In this document: in pieces, positions 53,839-64,000 of the stretch
Layout: every line of letters begins with the position of its first letter
Position numbering within the stretch: the first letter of the stretch is position 1
Assembly: GCA_029246415.1 (NCBI GenBank)
Contig: JAQWNF010000038.1
Location: 1-64,000, forward strand
DNA length: 64,000 nucleotides
Source of the DNA: Glaciecola sp.
Lineage (GTDB): Bacteria > Pseudomonadota > Gammaproteobacteria > Enterobacterales > Alteromonadaceae
Direction: 5' to 3'
The notes under the pieces: model-generated
What the model was told of the DNA's origin: nothing
Databases searched by the model: none
The model's input: the letters and a program-made list of their open reading frames with translations, nothing else
Made by a program: the position numbers and the translations under genes

Positions 53839-54978
53839 CTAACTTAAAAGTGCCACATGAGCATCATTTACAATCGGTTCAGATAAATTATCGAATTCTT
53901 GATGAATAATTGCAGCACTTTGATTTACAACGAAATGTAATAAACAACTCGAATAGTTAGCCGTCGCTTTGAGTACTTTACTGCCGTCAGTGCGACAAAT
54001 TAAGACCGTATCTCCCATCGAAAAATCACCATTTACGGCAACAATATCTCTGGCATTTAACGATTTGGTGTCTTGAACTTCATTCACAACGACCCAATCT
54101 GCAACAATCAATTGCCCCATGCTTTTACTGGTATGTGTCATCCAATTTTGCGCTTCATTCATGCGTTTAATTTGCGGTTTGAAATACGTGCCGGCAGAGG
54201 TCGCGAGAAGTAAACGGTTGAATACCTCATTACAAAAACCATTAACAATAAAGGTACCGATGCCATTCGCCGTAGCCTTTTCAGCCGCTTGTATTTTAGT
54301 ATGCATTCCACCTGTACCAACATTACTACTGGCGCCACCGGCAATAGTGCGAATATGATCATCAATCGTATCCACACAAGGAATTAAGGTCGCATCAGGA
54401 TTGAGCTTGGGATTAGCAGTATATAACCCGTCGACATCAGAACAAATAACTAAATAATCTGCCTGAACAGCACTAGCAACCATGGCGGATAAATTATCAT
54501 TGTCACCAATTTTTTGTCTATCGGTGCTAATACTGTCGTTTTCATTCACAACGGGGATAATGCCATTATCGAGTAGTTTATCTAAGGTGTTAGTTACACT
54601 TAAATACCGTTCACGGTCGCGCAGATCCGCATGCGTGATTAACAGCTGGGCCAAAGGGTAATCGAGTAACTGATCCCACGTTGACATCATGTCTGATTGA
54701 CCTGCCGCAGCCATGGCTTTTTTGGTAGAAAGATCCGCGGCTATCGTTTGGTCAAACAAATGATAACCCGCAGCGACAGAGCCCGAAGAAACCAGCACCA
54801 CTTCTATCTTTAAATCTTGTAACCGAGAAATAAATTGGGCGATGGGTAATAAATATTTTTTTTGACAACCGGTGCGATTAGGGGCAATTAAAGCACTACC
54901 GACTTTGATAACGATGCGTTTTGCCGAAGCAATAGAAACAGGGGGATGAGATAAAGATAAATCGATGTGATTACCCAT
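53839..54978 (-). CDS. proB: Glutamate 5-kinase ProB
   Basis: 379 aa, near E. coli ProB (367). It phosphorylates glutamate as the first step to proline. The amino-acid-kinase domain has RIVIKVGSALI (21-31), VLVSSGSVAAG (60-70), IPVVNENDSIS and IGDNDNLSAMVASAVQADYLVICSDVDGLY. SSNVGTGGMHTKIQAAEKA is the nucleotide loop. A C-terminal PUA domain covers about 285-370. proA is not beside it, unlike the common proBA order. A perfect 20-bp palindrome lies about 60 bp upstream of its ATG. Confidence 0.93.
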   Translation of the reverse strand: MGNHIDLSLSHPPVSIASAKRIVIKVGSALIAPNRTGCQKKYLLPIAQFISRLQDLKIEVVLVSSGSVAAGYHLFDQTIAADLSTKKAMAAAGQSDMMSTWDQLLDYPLAQLLITHADLRDRERYLSVTNTLDKLLDNGIIPVVNENDSISTDRQKIGDNDNLSAMVASAVQADYLVICSDVDGLYTANPKLNPDATLIPCVDTIDDHIRTIAGGASSNVGTGGMHTKIQAAEKATANGIGTFIVNGFCNEVFNRLLLATSAGTYFKPQIKRMNEAQNWMTHTSKSMGQLIVADWVVVNEVQDTKSLNARDIVAVNGDFSMGDTVLICRTDGSKVLKATANYSSCLLHFVVNQSAAIIHQEFDNLSEPIVNDAHVALLS

Positions 54979-55036
54979 TTACAGGCACCAAGGTAACACA
55001 TTCGTATTTTTACAAAAGATGATGTGAGACTCCAAT

Positions 55037-55056
55037 ATAGTTAGAATTCTAACTAT
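55037..55056. promoter_or_regulatory. Perfect 20-bp palindrome upstream of proB
   Basis: ATAGTTAGAATTCTAACTAT, perfectly self-complementary around GAATTC, 58 bp from the proB start. Without a spacer loop or T-run it is a poor terminator and looks more like a homodimer operator. The remaining 54979-55244 gap shows nothing else I can name. Confidence 0.5.
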
Positions 55057-55244
55057 TTAAACATATCACAACATACAGGTCAAATTTTAACCGCTCATAA
55101 AGTACAGGTCGGCCCAGCTGACAGGCGTAAAAGAAAGCAACAAATTCAAGCAAGATGAGATAAGGTATTTTGTAAACAACGCACTAGCAATGTATGCAAC
55201 GGCTCAGTAATTTAACTTCAATACGAACAAATTATCTTGTGACT

Positions 55245-55853
55245 CTAGTTATTGCTATCACTCGCACGGTTGTTATCGTGATTAATACGACTCGCCACCG
55301 CGCCGTCTTGGCCTTTATATTTTGCATCAACCCGCGCATTGTAAGGTTTTTCTGCATTGTCAGACAACACCTCAAAGCTCAACGCACCAATTTTCATTTT
55401 TGGACGTAACGCTAGTGGAAGCTTACCTGAGTTATAAAATTCTAAAACTATATTACCCGACCAACCTGGATCAATTCGATGTGCCGTCACATGCACCATT
55501 AACCCTAAGCGAGCTAAAGATGAGCGACCATCAAGCCAGCCAACTATATTGGCAGGCAAGGTAACTGATTCGTAGGTGATTGCCAACGCTAACTCGCCTG
55601 GATGTAAGAAAAACGCTTTGTCATCTGCGATACTTATCTCGTCACTCATCACCGAATCAAGCTGTGCTTGAACATCAGACTTTTCACCAGACAAATCTAT
55701 GTAAGGTGCAGCGTGTGCCTGAAAAATTCGAAATTTATTGCCCAATCGCATATCTACAGTAAGACCACTGACATGCTCATAATCAGGTTGAGGGGTGATG
55801 GCAATCTCACCTCGTTGCAATGAGGCATAAATATCTTTATCGCATAAGCGCAT
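55245..55853 (-). CDS. dcd: dCTP deaminase
   Basis: 202 aa (E. coli 193). It deaminates dCTP to dUTP. The trimeric dUTPase-fold signatures are [26 protein letters not shown] with the catalytic glutamate in [28 protein letters not shown]. The N-terminal [17 protein letters not shown] is also typical. The C-terminal nine residues (NNRASDSNN) are unconserved. It stands divergent from metG. Its product feeds the dimeric dUTPase at 17.4 kb. Confidence 0.95.
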   Translation of the reverse strand: MRLCDKDIYASLQRGEIAITPQPDYEHVSGLTVDMRLGNKFRIFQAHAAPYIDLSGEKSDVQAQLDSVMSDEISIADDKAFFLHPGELALAITYESVTLPANIVGWLDGRSSLARLGLMVHVTAHRIDPGWSGNIVLEFYNSGKLPLALRPKMKIGALSFEVLSDNAEKPYNARVDAKYKGQDGAVASRINHDNNRASDSNN

Positions 55854-56016
55854 GGGGGGGTTCTCAAGTTAGTTGAATAATCTTTCAGCATTATCTAACT
55901 ACTGAACAAACAACGCAAATATTTATGCAATAAATCATGAGTTTAAGAGTGCAAAAACAGCTATTTTACGCTACCATTTGGCATCTTTTTTTATATAGAA
56001 ATATGCATTCTTGATT

Positions 56017-58083
56017 ATGGCACAAGCACCTCGTAAGATCTTAGTTACCAGCGCCCTTCCCTATGCTAATGGTTCAATCCATTTAGGTCATCTTTTGGAA
56101 CATATCCAAACAAACATTTGGACGCGTTTCCAAAAAATGCGTGGTCACACTTGTTATAGTGTCTGTGCGGATGATGCGCACGGTACACCGGTAATGCTGA
56201 AAGCCCAAGAATTGGGAATTACCCCTGAAGAAATGGTCAACCGTACTCGTGCTGAACACCACCAAGATCTGCTTGATTTTGATATCGATTATGACAATTA
56301 CTATGTGACACATTCTCCAGAAAACAAGCTACTGTCCGAGACTATATACAACCGTTTGCATGCGGCAGGTTATATCTCTACTAAGACAATCAACCAATTA
56401 TACGATCCAGAAAAAGGTATGTTTTTACCTGATCGCTTTATCAAAGGCGACTGCCCTAAATGTGGCGCTGAAGATCAAAACGGCGATAGTTGTGATGTGT
56501 GCTCGGCGACTTATGCCACCACAGAGGTACTTAATCCTCGTTCAGTAGTATCCGGTGCGACTCCGGTCTTAAAAGACTCAGAGCATTATTTCTTTGACCT
56601 ACCAAAATTCTCGGATATGTTACAAAACTGGATCCAGTCAGGCACAGTACAAGCAGAAATGGCCAACAAACTCCAAGAGTGGTTTGAACAAGGCTTACAG
56701 CAATGGGATATTTCTCGTGACGCCCCCTACTTTGGTTTTGAGATCCCCAACGCCCCTGGCAAATATTTTTATGTATGGGTCGATGCACCGGTCGGTTACA
56801 TGGCGAGTTTCTTAAACTTTTGCGAAAAAAATAACGTTAATTTTGATGAATATTGGAATGCGGATTCCGACGCTGAGTTGTATCATTTTATCGGCAAAGA
56901 CATTACGTATTTCCATTGTCTATTTTGGCCTGCCATGCTTGAAGGTGCCGGTTATCGCAAGCCAACAGGGGTTAACATTCATGGGTTTGTTACCGTCAAT
57001 GGCGCCAAAATGTCCAAGTCAAAAGGGACGTTTATCAAAGCTCGGACTTATTTAGACCACCTTAACCCTGAATATTTACGTTATTACTTTGCGTCAAAAC
57101 TGAATGATAGTGTGACGGATATTGATTTGAACTTTGAAGATTTCACACAAAAAGTGAATTCTGATTTAGTGGGTAAAGTCGTGAATATTGCAAGCCGTTG
57201 TGCCAGCTTTATTACCAAGAAATTTGACGGTAAATTATCTGACAATATTCTAGACCCAGAGCTACTTAACGAGTTTAGTGCTGCCAGTGACAGTATTGCG
57301 CAGCATTTTGAATCGCGTCAATATCATCATGCTATTCGTGAGATCATGGCCTTAGCTGATAAAGCCAATCAATTTATTGATACGCAAGCACCTTGGGTAA
57401 CGATTAAAGATCCTGAGTTACAACAACATACACATGATGTCTGTTCCATGGGTATTCATATGTTCCGTGTGTTAAGCATCTATTTAAGCCCTGTTTTACC
57501 TGACTTATCATTAAAAGCGCAAGAGTTTTTGAATGACAGCTTCGTTTGGGGCTCAGCGCAAACTACACTCACTGGTCATAGCATTAACAAGTTTAAAGCA
57601 ATGTTACAGCGTGTTGATAGCGATAAAGTTGCTGCGATGGTCGATGCATCAAAAGACAACCTAGCGCCAACTCAAGATGCCAATAAAAAAGCAAAGGCAA
57701 CTAAAAAAGGCGCTAAGCTAGTTAGTAAAGCGCAAAGCGACGATGAAATCGCCCCGATGATCCAGTTTGATGATTTTGCCAAAGTAGATCTACGCATTGC
57801 TAAAATTATCAGTGCCGACCATGTTGAAGGTGCTGATAAGCTGTTATGTTTACAATTGGATATTGGCGACGAGACGCCGCGTCAGGTATTTGCTGGGATT
57901 AAATCCGCTTATGCAGCAGAAGATCTAACGGGTAAATTAACGGTAATGGTCGCGAATCTGGCTCCACGTAAAATGCGTTTTGGTATGTCTGAAGGTATGG
58001 TACTTGCTGCTGGACCTGGCGGTGATGAGCTATATATATTAGAGCCACATGCCGGTGCACAACCAGGCATGCGCGTCAAATAA
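56017..58083 (+). CDS. metG: Methionine-tRNA ligase
   Basis: 688 aa from the ATG at 56017; a TTG two codons earlier is not needed. The HIGH motif is HLGH (22-25) and KMSKS lies at 331-335. A zinc knuckle has Cys146, Cys149, Cys159 and Cys162 ([19 protein letters not shown]). The C-terminal tRNA-binding (Trbp111/EMAP-like) dimerisation domain runs from about 585 ([27 protein letters not shown]) to the end, after a Lys/Ala-rich linker. It is 12 bp from the convergent methyltransferase gene. Confidence 0.97.
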   Translation: MAQAPRKILVTSALPYANGSIHLGHLLEHIQTNIWTRFQKMRGHTCYSVCADDAHGTPVMLKAQELGITPEEMVNRTRAEHHQDLLDFDIDYDNYYVTHSPENKLLSETIYNRLHAAGYISTKTINQLYDPEKGMFLPDRFIKGDCPKCGAEDQNGDSCDVCSATYATTEVLNPRSVVSGATPVLKDSEHYFFDLPKFSDMLQNWIQSGTVQAEMANKLQEWFEQGLQQWDISRDAPYFGFEIPNAPGKYFYVWVDAPVGYMASFLNFCEKNNVNFDEYWNADSDAELYHFIGKDITYFHCLFWPAMLEGAGYRKPTGVNIHGFVTVNGAKMSKSKGTFIKARTYLDHLNPEYLRYYFASKLNDSVTDIDLNFEDFTQKVNSDLVGKVVNIASRCASFITKKFDGKLSDNILDPELLNEFSAASDSIAQHFESRQYHHAIREIMALADKANQFIDTQAPWVTIKDPELQQHTHDVCSMGIHMFRVLSIYLSPVLPDLSLKAQEFLNDSFVWGSAQTTLTGHSINKFKAMLQRVDSDKVAAMVDASKDNLAPTQDANKKAKATKKGAKLVSKAQSDDEIAPMIQFDDFAKVDLRIAKIISADHVEGADKLLCLQLDIGDETPRQVFAGIKSAYAAEDLTGKLTVMVANLAPRKMRFGMSEGMVLAAGPGGDELYILEPHAGAQPGMRVK

Positions 58084-58094
58084 AAACCAAAGAG

Positions 58095-58949
58095 CTAATC
58101 TTGTGCGGGTTGCTGTTTCGTATCAACCCGCAAACTCGCTTGAGCCGATTGTAAACGCGGTTTATATCGTGCAAATTTAGGTTTAATCAGCGACAGTGGC
58201 ATTTCGGATTTTTGTGCCACAATAAAATACATACTGTTCAATGGTGAAAAATGCCCTAAACGCTGCTCTTTGCTTATTCTTGAGCGTTTCGTAGAATTCT
58301 CTTTTTTTGCTGTTTTACTTGACTGCTTTGCCCCTTTTTGACTCTGACTAAACATATTCGCCGGTCCAAAAAATCGCTGCACTTTAACCGTAAATCCTAG
58401 CACGTGTAACCATTCTTTAACTCTATAATGACTAAAAAAACGCGCATCATGTAACGGATGGCTGCGATAAAAAGGCAAATGCTTTATCAACCCACTAAGG
58501 CTAAACGGATTAAACCCTGTTAATATCAAGTGACCATCACTGCGCACCACCCGTTCAACTTCACGTAATAATTGATGGGGATCATGCGTAAAATCCAACC
58601 CATTACACAAACACACCGCGTCAATGCTGCCTTTAGCAAAGGGTAACTCAGTGAGCTGAGCGTAGATATTTTGATGAGTCGGATCAGGCAACGGACATAA
58701 GGTTTCGGTCAGCTCATCTAATTGGTGCTGATTAACGTGCATGTTAATTGTTTTGCGTAAGCGATTTTCTTGCGCCTGCCAACACATGCTCAACTCTCCA
58801 ATATTCAATTGCACATCACCATAAATCGTGTCGCAATGTTCACTCATCAACTGATTGATCGTGTTCAATAAGTCTTGATGACTTGCGATAATGTGCCAAT
58901 CCTCTGGATAGCTGATTGGATTAGGGGTAAAAGCATGCCCAAAAAACAT
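58095..58949 (-). CDS. Class I SAM-dependent methyltransferase (YafS-like)
   Basis: 284 aa. The methyltransferase core is divergent at motif I (YGDVQLNIGELSMCWQ). Later motifs are clearer: LPFAKGSIDAVCLCNGLDFTHDPHQLLREVERVVRSDGHLILTGFNPFSLSGL (about 102-154). A basic Lys/Ser-rich insert (210-230) and a long C-terminal tail with no obvious motif follow. It is divergent from gloB, the same arrangement as yafS-gloB in E. coli, which is the main support for the YafS label. Substrate unknown. Confidence 0.8.
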   Translation of the reverse strand: MFFGHAFTPNPISYPEDWHIIASHQDLLNTINQLMSEHCDTIYGDVQLNIGELSMCWQAQENRLRKTINMHVNQHQLDELTETLCPLPDPTHQNIYAQLTELPFAKGSIDAVCLCNGLDFTHDPHQLLREVERVVRSDGHLILTGFNPFSLSGLIKHLPFYRSHPLHDARFFSHYRVKEWLHVLGFTVKVQRFFGPANMFSQSQKGAKQSSKTAKKENSTKRSRISKEQRLGHFSPLNSMYFIVAQKSEMPLSLIKPKFARYKPRLQSAQASLRVDTKQQPAQD

Positions 58950-59100
58950 GTCTGTTGTCCTGTTATGATTCTATTAAATGATGGGGTGTGGGGTAAAACA
59001 ATTGTGAATACACAAATCGCTTAATCCACTATGCAAGTGATAATCTATCACGTAATATTAAATCTTGTGAAACTTTTACGCTAACAGTGATGACAATATA

Positions 59101-59901
59101 GTGAAAATAACGCCAATACCTGCATTCTCTGATAACTATATCTGGGCCTTACACAATGAACAAGATTGTGTTGTTGTCGATCCTGGCGATCCTGGCGTTG
59201 TGTTAGCCTTTTTAGCCGAGCACAACCTTGCACTGAGCGCGATATTAATTACTCATCATCATTTTGACCATACTGGCGGAATAATTGAGTTAACTCACCA
59301 CTACCCGCACATAACGGTATACGGGCCGAACAATCCTAAAATATCAGGTATTAATCGTGTATTAGACGATGCTGATACCTTATACCTTGATGCGTTACAG
59401 CTTGAGTTATCGGTTATGGCTGTACCTGGACATACTCTTGATCACATCATGTATTATGCTGATGGAATGCTATTTTGTGGCGACACCTTATTTTCTTGTG
59501 GCTGTGGTCGATTATTCGAAGGTACACCAGCACAGATGTTTACTTCGTTAGCTAAAATCGCACAGCTCCCCCATCAACAAACACATCAACCTTGCGATGA
59601 TACGTTGATTTATTGTACGCATGAATACACCCAAGCCAATATTGCCTTTGCACAAACTGTCGAACCGCAAAACACAGCATTAGCACAATACAAATTATGG
59701 GTGGATCAGCAACGTGCGGATAGTCTACCCACCCTACCAGCATCGCTAGCTCAACAGCTACAAATTAATCCATTTTTACGTGTCGCTCATGATGATGTTA
59801 TTGCCTTTGCTCACCAAGCAAATGCTCAATTAGAAAATGAGCAAAGTGCTGACCCAGTGCAAGTATTTGCCGCATTACGCCGGGCAAAAGACGAGTTTTA
59901 G
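59101..59901 (+). CDS. gloB: Hydroxyacylglutathione hydrolase (glyoxalase II)
   Basis: 266 aa from a GTG. It hydrolyses S-lactoylglutathione, the second step of methylglyoxal detoxification. The binuclear metal site is THHHFDHTGG (51-60). Further ligands lie in VPGHTLDHIMYY and FCGDTLFSCGCGRLFEGTPAQM, and the glutathione-binding end is CTHEYTQANIAFA. The C-terminal HAGH domain ends FLRVAH...FAALRRAKDEF. The ribosome site is weak (GTGATGA). It is upstream of mltD on the same strand with a promoter between, as in E. coli. Confidence 0.95.
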   Translation: MKITPIPAFSDNYIWALHNEQDCVVVDPGDPGVVLAFLAEHNLALSAILITHHHFDHTGGIIELTHHYPHITVYGPNNPKISGINRVLDDADTLYLDALQLELSVMAVPGHTLDHIMYYADGMLFCGDTLFSCGCGRLFEGTPAQMFTSLAKIAQLPHQQTHQPCDDTLIYCTHEYTQANIAFAQTVEPQNTALAQYKLWVDQQRADSLPTLPASLAQQLQINPFLRVAHDDVIAFAHQANAQLENEQSADPVQVFAALRRAKDEF

Positions 59902-59927
59902 CACTTTTTTTACAAATCTAGTATAAT
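59898..59927 (+). promoter_or_regulatory. Likely mltD promoter
   Basis: TTAGCA (-35) and perfect TATAAT (-10) are 18 bp apart, starting at the gloB stop codon and about 45 bp before the mltD ATG. A GCGCGC discriminator follows the -10. Confidence 0.5.
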
Positions 59928-59972
59928 GCGCGCTGATTTTTGCAGTGTGCAGTGTTGAGGTAAGAAGTTTTA

Positions 59973-61565
59973 ATGAGATTGTTATTCGTTTTTATTAATG
60001 CGTTAGTGTTATGTGGTTGTCAATCCACGTCTTTGTTTTCATCAACAGATCAAGCTGAAAGTGAGGCTCCTGTAGAGTTAGTGCACCCTGTCGAAAATGT
60101 GACCGAAGCCTTATCAAGTATAGAGCTTCCAGTTGAACTATCCCCAACTGAAACCCCTGAAGACATAACCAACTTATGGACATACATCGCCAAACACGCC
60201 AACACCTTACAAGGTCAACATCCTAGGATTACTGCTCAACAAAAATGGTACAACAAACACCCACGTTATATGCAGCGCGTTTCTGAACGTGCACGTCCGT
60301 TTATGTATTACATCGTTAGCACATTGGAAGAACATGATTTACCACTTGAACTTGCCTTATTGCCTATCGTTGAAAGCGCCTTTGACCCATTTGCGTATTC
60401 GCATGGCAGTGCTGCGGGTTTATGGCAATTTATTCCAGGCACAGGCAAACGCTTTGGCATGGCACAAAACTGGTGGTATGACGGCCGCCGTGATGTTGTT
60501 AAGGCAACGGAAGGTGCAGTTGGCTACTTATCTTATTTGCATCGTTATTTTGATGGTAATTGGTACCATGCCTTAGCTGCGTATAATTCAGGTGAAGGTC
60601 GAGTGCGACGTGCCATTGCCAAAAATAAACGAGCGGGTAAGCCGACTGATTTTTGGTCTTTAGATTTACCCAAAGAAACGCGTCAATACGTTCCCAAGCT
60701 TATTGCGTTAGTCAATCTGCTTAAACAACAAGTGGTCGATGACAATCTCAATTGGCCTGAAATTGCCAATGCGCCCGTGTTAGAGCTAGTCACTATGGAT
60801 GCACAAATTGATCTGGCTATCGCTGCTGAGTTTGCTGAGCTATCCCTCAAAGAATTACACGCGTTAAATCCGGGCTTTAATCGTTGGGCTACTGCGCCAG
60901 ATGGCCCGCATCATTTGTTGTTACCGATCCAAAAAGTCGAACAATTTGAACAACAACTGGCCCAAACCAAAGCCAAAGAACGTATCAACTGGGTGCGCTA
61001 TCAAGTCCAATCAGGAGATAACCTAGGGGTCATTGCACAAGGCCACCACACCAGTATCGATATCATCAAACAAGTCAATGAGCTTAATGGTAACATTATA
61101 TATCAGGGTGATTTTTTACTTGTCCCTGTCGCCTTAAAATCTTTAGACCAGTACACCCTATCTAAAACTCAACGTTTAGCGACAATAAAAGATAAACGCC
61201 AACGTACTAACCACGCAAAGTTAACCCATATCATTCAGCAAGGTGACTCGCTATGGGAATTAGCTAAGAAATATAAAGTATCTACTAGAGCATTAGCGAA
61301 ATGGAATGGGATTGCACCTAAAGATGTCATTTACCCAGGTAAAAAACTGGTGGTATGGCTGCCAAATGATAAACCCTCTGGCATTGTCAGAAATATCACT
61401 TATATTGTTAAAAATGGCGATTCACTGGCGCGGATAGGCCAAAAATTCAATGTCAAAATCAATGATATCGTAAACTGGAACCAATTAGATAAAGGCAAGT
61501 ATTTACAGCCAGGTCAGCGCTTACGCTTAAGCGTTGATATCACTAGAATGGAAACAGCGTCTTAA
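59973..61565 (+). CDS. mltD: Membrane-bound lytic murein transglycosylase D
   Basis: 530 aa. Signal peptide with lipobox around Cys16 (LVLCGC), so it is probably an outer-membrane lipoprotein. The SLT domain spans about 105-240: LALLPIVESAFDPFAYSHGSAAGLWQFIPGTGKRFG, with catalytic Glu134, and YHALAAYNSGEGRV. Three LysM peptidoglycan-binding repeats follow, beginning YQVQSGDNLGVIA (about 345), HIIQQGDSLWELA (about 416) and YIVKNGDSLARIG (about 475). It cleaves the MurNAc-GlcNAc bond, forming 1,6-anhydroMurNAc. Confidence 0.95.
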   Translation: MRLLFVFINALVLCGCQSTSLFSSTDQAESEAPVELVHPVENVTEALSSIELPVELSPTETPEDITNLWTYIAKHANTLQGQHPRITAQQKWYNKHPRYMQRVSERARPFMYYIVSTLEEHDLPLELALLPIVESAFDPFAYSHGSAAGLWQFIPGTGKRFGMAQNWWYDGRRDVVKATEGAVGYLSYLHRYFDGNWYHALAAYNSGEGRVRRAIAKNKRAGKPTDFWSLDLPKETRQYVPKLIALVNLLKQQVVDDNLNWPEIANAPVLELVTMDAQIDLAIAAEFAELSLKELHALNPGFNRWATAPDGPHHLLLPIQKVEQFEQQLAQTKAKERINWVRYQVQSGDNLGVIAQGHHTSIDIIKQVNELNGNIIYQGDFLLVPVALKSLDQYTLSKTQRLATIKDKRQRTNHAKLTHIIQQGDSLWELAKKYKVSTRALAKWNGIAPKDVIYPGKKLVVWLPNDKPSGIVRNITYIVKNGDSLARIGQKFNVKINDIVNWNQLDKGKYLQPGQRLRLSVDITRMETAS

Positions 61566-61583
61566 CTTAACTCAAGTCATCCC

Positions 61584-61613
61584 AAGGTAAGTTACTTCAA
61601 GCTAACTTACCTT
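61584..61613. terminator. Hairpin between convergent mltD and cysS
   Basis: A perfect 11-bp stem (AAGGTAAGTTA with TAACTTACCTT) and an 8-nt loop. No T-run follows on either strand, so termination strength is uncertain. Confidence 0.5.
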
Positions 61614-61634
61614 AAGTAAATAAGGCGCAAGCGA

Positions 61635-63014
61635 TTAAGCTTTGCGCCAACTCGTGCCATTAGCACTGTCTTCAATTACCACTCCTAATGCAGTTAAAGC
61701 ATCACGCGCAGCATCTGCAGCGCCCCAATCTTTATCTGCACGAGCTTGATTACGTTGCGCAATTAAGGCCTCAACTTCAGCTGCATCAATTCCTGAATCA
61801 CTTTGTAAAAATGCTTGTGGATCGTCCTGTAGGCAACCTAGTATATTACCTAATCCTTTGAGCACAGCTGCAAGTTTACTGGCTTCTTCTGGCGCATCTG
61901 ATTTTGCTTTATTCAGATCTTTGGCACAATCAAATAACACAGAAAAAGCAATAGGCGTATTAAAGTCATCATTCATTGCCGCTTCAAAACGCGCTAAGTA
62001 ACCACCATAAGCTAACTCAGTGGAGGTATCCGGTGTGACATCACGCAGCGCAGTATATAAACGCTCTAAAGCAGATTGCGCTTGGTCAATATTGTCTTGC
62101 GAATAACTTAACTGGGAACGGTAATGAGCTGACATTAAAAAGAAGCGTAACGTTTCTTTATGATGCTCTTGTAACACGTCTCTGAGGGTGAAAAAATTGC
62201 CTAACGACTTGGACATTTTTTCGTTATCTACCTGCACCATCCCAGTGTGTACCCATGTATTCACATATGGCGTATCAAACGCGCAACAAGACTGTGCTAC
62301 TTCGTTTTCGTGGTGCGGGAAAGTTAAATCAGAACCACCACCATGAATATCAAAATGTTTCCCCAAATGCTTATGGTTCATTGCCGAACACTCAATATGC
62401 CAACCTGGACGGCCTTCCCCCCATGGTGATGCCCAACTTGGTTCATTTGGCTTGGCTTTTTTCCATAATACAAAATCTAACGGATCGTCTTTTCCAGCCG
62501 CAACTTCAACGCGGGCACCCGATTGCAATTGCTCTAGATCTTGTTTACTTAGCGCCCCATATTGATCAAAAGTAGACACATCAAATAGGACATCGCCAGA
62601 ACTAGCAGCATATGCATGCCCTTTGCTAACAAGGCGTTCAATCACATCGATGATTTCTGGCATGTGTGTGGTTACACGAGGCTCAACATCCGGCTCCAAT
62701 AGATTCAACGCAGCAAAATCTTCATGCATCAGCGCCACAGTGCGATTAGTGAGTTCATCAGTAGATTCGTTATTCTGGATCGCACGTTGAATAATTTTGT
62801 CGTCAACATCAGTGATATTGCGCACATATTTAACATCATAGCCAAGATAACGCATATAACGCACCATGACATCAAAGCTAAGATAGGTGCGAGCATGCCC
62901 CATATGAGACAAGTCATACACAGTAATTCCACACACATACAAACCTACTTTGCCAGGTTCTATCGGAGTAAACGGTGCTTTTTGTCGTGTCAGGGTATTA
63001 TAAATTTGCAACAT
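61635..63014 (-). CDS. cysS: Cysteine-tRNA ligase
   Basis: 459 aa (E. coli 461). The zinc and signature region is [21 protein letters not shown], with Cys28 and HMGH at 37-40. Further zinc ligands lie in WHIECSAM (Cys209) and [16 protein letters not shown] is at 266-270 ([11 protein letters not shown]). The C-terminal helical and anticodon-binding domains end SANGTSWRK. It is divergent from ppiB-lpxH, the usual gammaproteobacterial arrangement. Confidence 0.97.
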   Translation of the reverse strand: MLQIYNTLTRQKAPFTPIEPGKVGLYVCGITVYDLSHMGHARTYLSFDVMVRYMRYLGYDVKYVRNITDVDDKIIQRAIQNNESTDELTNRTVALMHEDFAALNLLEPDVEPRVTTHMPEIIDVIERLVSKGHAYAASSGDVLFDVSTFDQYGALSKQDLEQLQSGARVEVAAGKDDPLDFVLWKKAKPNEPSWASPWGEGRPGWHIECSAMNHKHLGKHFDIHGGGSDLTFPHHENEVAQSCCAFDTPYVNTWVHTGMVQVDNEKMSKSLGNFFTLRDVLQEHHKETLRFFLMSAHYRSQLSYSQDNIDQAQSALERLYTALRDVTPDTSTELAYGGYLARFEAAMNDDFNTPIAFSVLFDCAKDLNKAKSDAPEEASKLAAVLKGLGNILGCLQDDPQAFLQSDSGIDAAEVEALIAQRNQARADKDWGAADAARDALTALGVVIEDSANGTSWRKA

Positions 63015-63172
63015 GCTTAGCAGATTTCCATCATTTGAATGAGTCAGTTACGTAAAACGTAAGGGACGTTTTAAATTATTTACTAAGTTTACCATTCAAG
63101 ACATTGAGAATCATCGTAATTATGCACAAAGTAAGCTAAAATGCGCCCACAATTATCCAATGAGGAAACATT

Positions 63173-63673
63173 ATGTCATCGATTACTCTTAACACTAACC
63201 ATGGTGCGATTACCATTGGCCTTAACAGTGAAAAAGCACCAGAGACAGTAGCTAATTTTTTGAGCTATGCAAAAGAAGGTTTTTTTGAAGGGACGATTTT
63301 TCACCGTGTGATCAAAGGTTTCATGATCCAAGGTGGTGGTTTTACCGCCGATATGGAACAAAAAGACACCAAAGCACAAATTAAAAATGAAGCGAACAAT
63401 GGTTTGTTGAATACTAAAGGTACAATCGCTATGGCGCGTACCCAAGATCCACATTCAGCGACGGCTCAGTTTTTTATTAATGCTAAAAACAACGACTTTT
63501 TAAATCACACGAGTGAGTCAGTCAACGGCTGGGGTTACTGTGTGTTTGGTGAAGTTACTGATGGTATTGAAATCGTAGAAGCAATTGAAGCAGTTGCAAC
63601 AGGCAATTCAGGTTTTCACCAAGACGTACCCGTTGAAGCAGTTATCATTGAATCTGTCGAAATCAACGATTAA
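63173..63673 (+). CDS. ppiB: Peptidyl-prolyl cis-trans isomerase B (cyclophilin, cytosolic)
   Basis: 166 aa (E. coli 164), no signal peptide. Cyclophilin motifs are [44 protein letters not shown] and [22 protein letters not shown]. The catalytic arginine is in FHRV. GAGGAAA lies ahead of the ATG. lpxH follows after 49 bp. Confidence 0.96.
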   Translation: MSSITLNTNHGAITIGLNSEKAPETVANFLSYAKEGFFEGTIFHRVIKGFMIQGGGFTADMEQKDTKAQIKNEANNGLLNTKGTIAMARTQDPHSATAQFFINAKNNDFLNHTSESVNGWGYCVFGEVTDGIEIVEAIEAVATGNSGFHQDVPVEAVIIESVEIND

Positions 63674-63722
63674 TCATTCTTTAATTCGCGATCCTCTAGC
63701 TTATAATCACAAGGAACGATAA

Positions 63723-64000
63723 ATGGGTAAGTTTACCTATTTCATCTCTGATTTGCATCTAAGCGCCGAACGTAATGACATCACTGAATGTTTTATGACG
63801 TTTTTGCGTGAGGATGCGCCTAAAGCTGATGCGCTGTATATATTGGGCGATTTATTTGAAGTATGGGTTGGTGATGATGATATCAACCCATTTACTCAAC
63901 ATATTGCCCACGCATTGCATAAGTTATCAGACACTACTCCGGTATTTTTTATCCATGGGAATCGTGATTTTGCCTTAAAATCGAAATACGCCAAACTTGC
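63723..64000 (+). CDS. lpxH: UDP-2,3-diacylglucosamine diphosphatase LpxH, 5' part
   Basis: The first 92 codons are present; the gene runs off the right edge. It begins MGKFTYFISDLHLSAER and continues DALYILGDLFEVWVGDDD and FFIHGNRDF, the calcineurin-like metal-binding motifs DxH, GDxxE and GNRDF of LpxH. The enzyme makes lipid X in lipid A synthesis. AAGGA lies seven bases before the ATG. Operon with ppiB. Confidence 0.95.
   Translation, partial: MGKFTYFISDLHLSAERNDITECFMTFLREDAPKADALYILGDLFEVWVGDDDINPFTQHIAHALHKLSDTTPVFFIHGNRDFALKSKYAKL

Overview
The window looks like chromosome of an AT-rich marine gammaproteobacterium of the Alteromonadales type (Alteromonas/Paraglaciecola/Catenovulum-like). 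The evidence is the gammaproteobacterial gene orders: initiator tRNA-rimP-nusA, recC-recB-recD, gloB-mltD with a divergent methyltransferase, and cysS divergent from ppiB-lpxH. There are also DUF3307, LapD/LapG and Vps-like polysaccharide genes. I see no insertion sequence, prophage, CRISPR array or rRNA operon. The genus is an inference.

Layout. 1-2.3 kb: nusA start, rimP, initiator tRNA-Met, pterin carbinolamine dehydratase and a LysR regulator. 2.4-8 kb: a large acyl-CoA dehydrogenase, a small secreted protein, a quinone oxidoreductase plus histidine phosphatase pair, and hemN behind a class-II-type FNR promoter. 8-17 kb: the recCBD operon. 17-25 kb: dimeric dUTPase, an acyl-CoA synthetase, a 1.5-kilo-residue propeller/PAS/GGDEF/EAL receptor, and a small secreted protein with an A-tract leader. 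25-29.7 kb: a small membrane protein, lapG-lapD and an unknown anchored protein. 29.7-36.8 kb: an exopolysaccharide locus with an O-antigen-ligase/Wzy-like protein, VpsP-like protein, PHP-type tyrosine phosphatase (broken by an amber codon), tyrosine autokinase, Wza-like exporter and outer-membrane barrel. 36.9-43.6 kb: an RNase J-like MBL protein whose only plausible full-length start is ATT, a degenerate HAD protein, DUF3307, a glycosyltransferase plus SMP-30-like pair, an MscS-like channel and Hsp20. 43.7-45.5 kb: tRNA-Pro, then two genes that have both lost their 5' ends and meet head to head, which looks like a deletion scar. 45.6-53 kb: htpX, a zinc alcohol dehydrogenase and a four-gene MacB-type ABC exporter operon carrying three membrane-fusion modules. 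53-64 kb: MscS-like channel with proB, dcd, metG, yafS-like methyltransferase, gloB, mltD, cysS, ppiB and the start of lpxH.

Functional themes. Surface and biofilm: LapD would sense c-di-GMP and restrain LapG. The large GGDEF/EAL receptor could make or degrade that signal, and the EPS locus follows directly. dNTP hygiene: dcd and the dimeric dUTPase together would convert dCTP to dUMP. Envelope maintenance: htpX, two MscS-like channels, mltD, lpxH and the ABC exporter.

Most notable items: the amber codon in the phosphatase, the probable ATT start of the RNase J-like gene, the deletion scar, and the ABC exporter with a tandem adaptor. None is proof of a new system. The exporter and the LapGD/EPS/unknown-protein neighbourhood are the best places to look for one.
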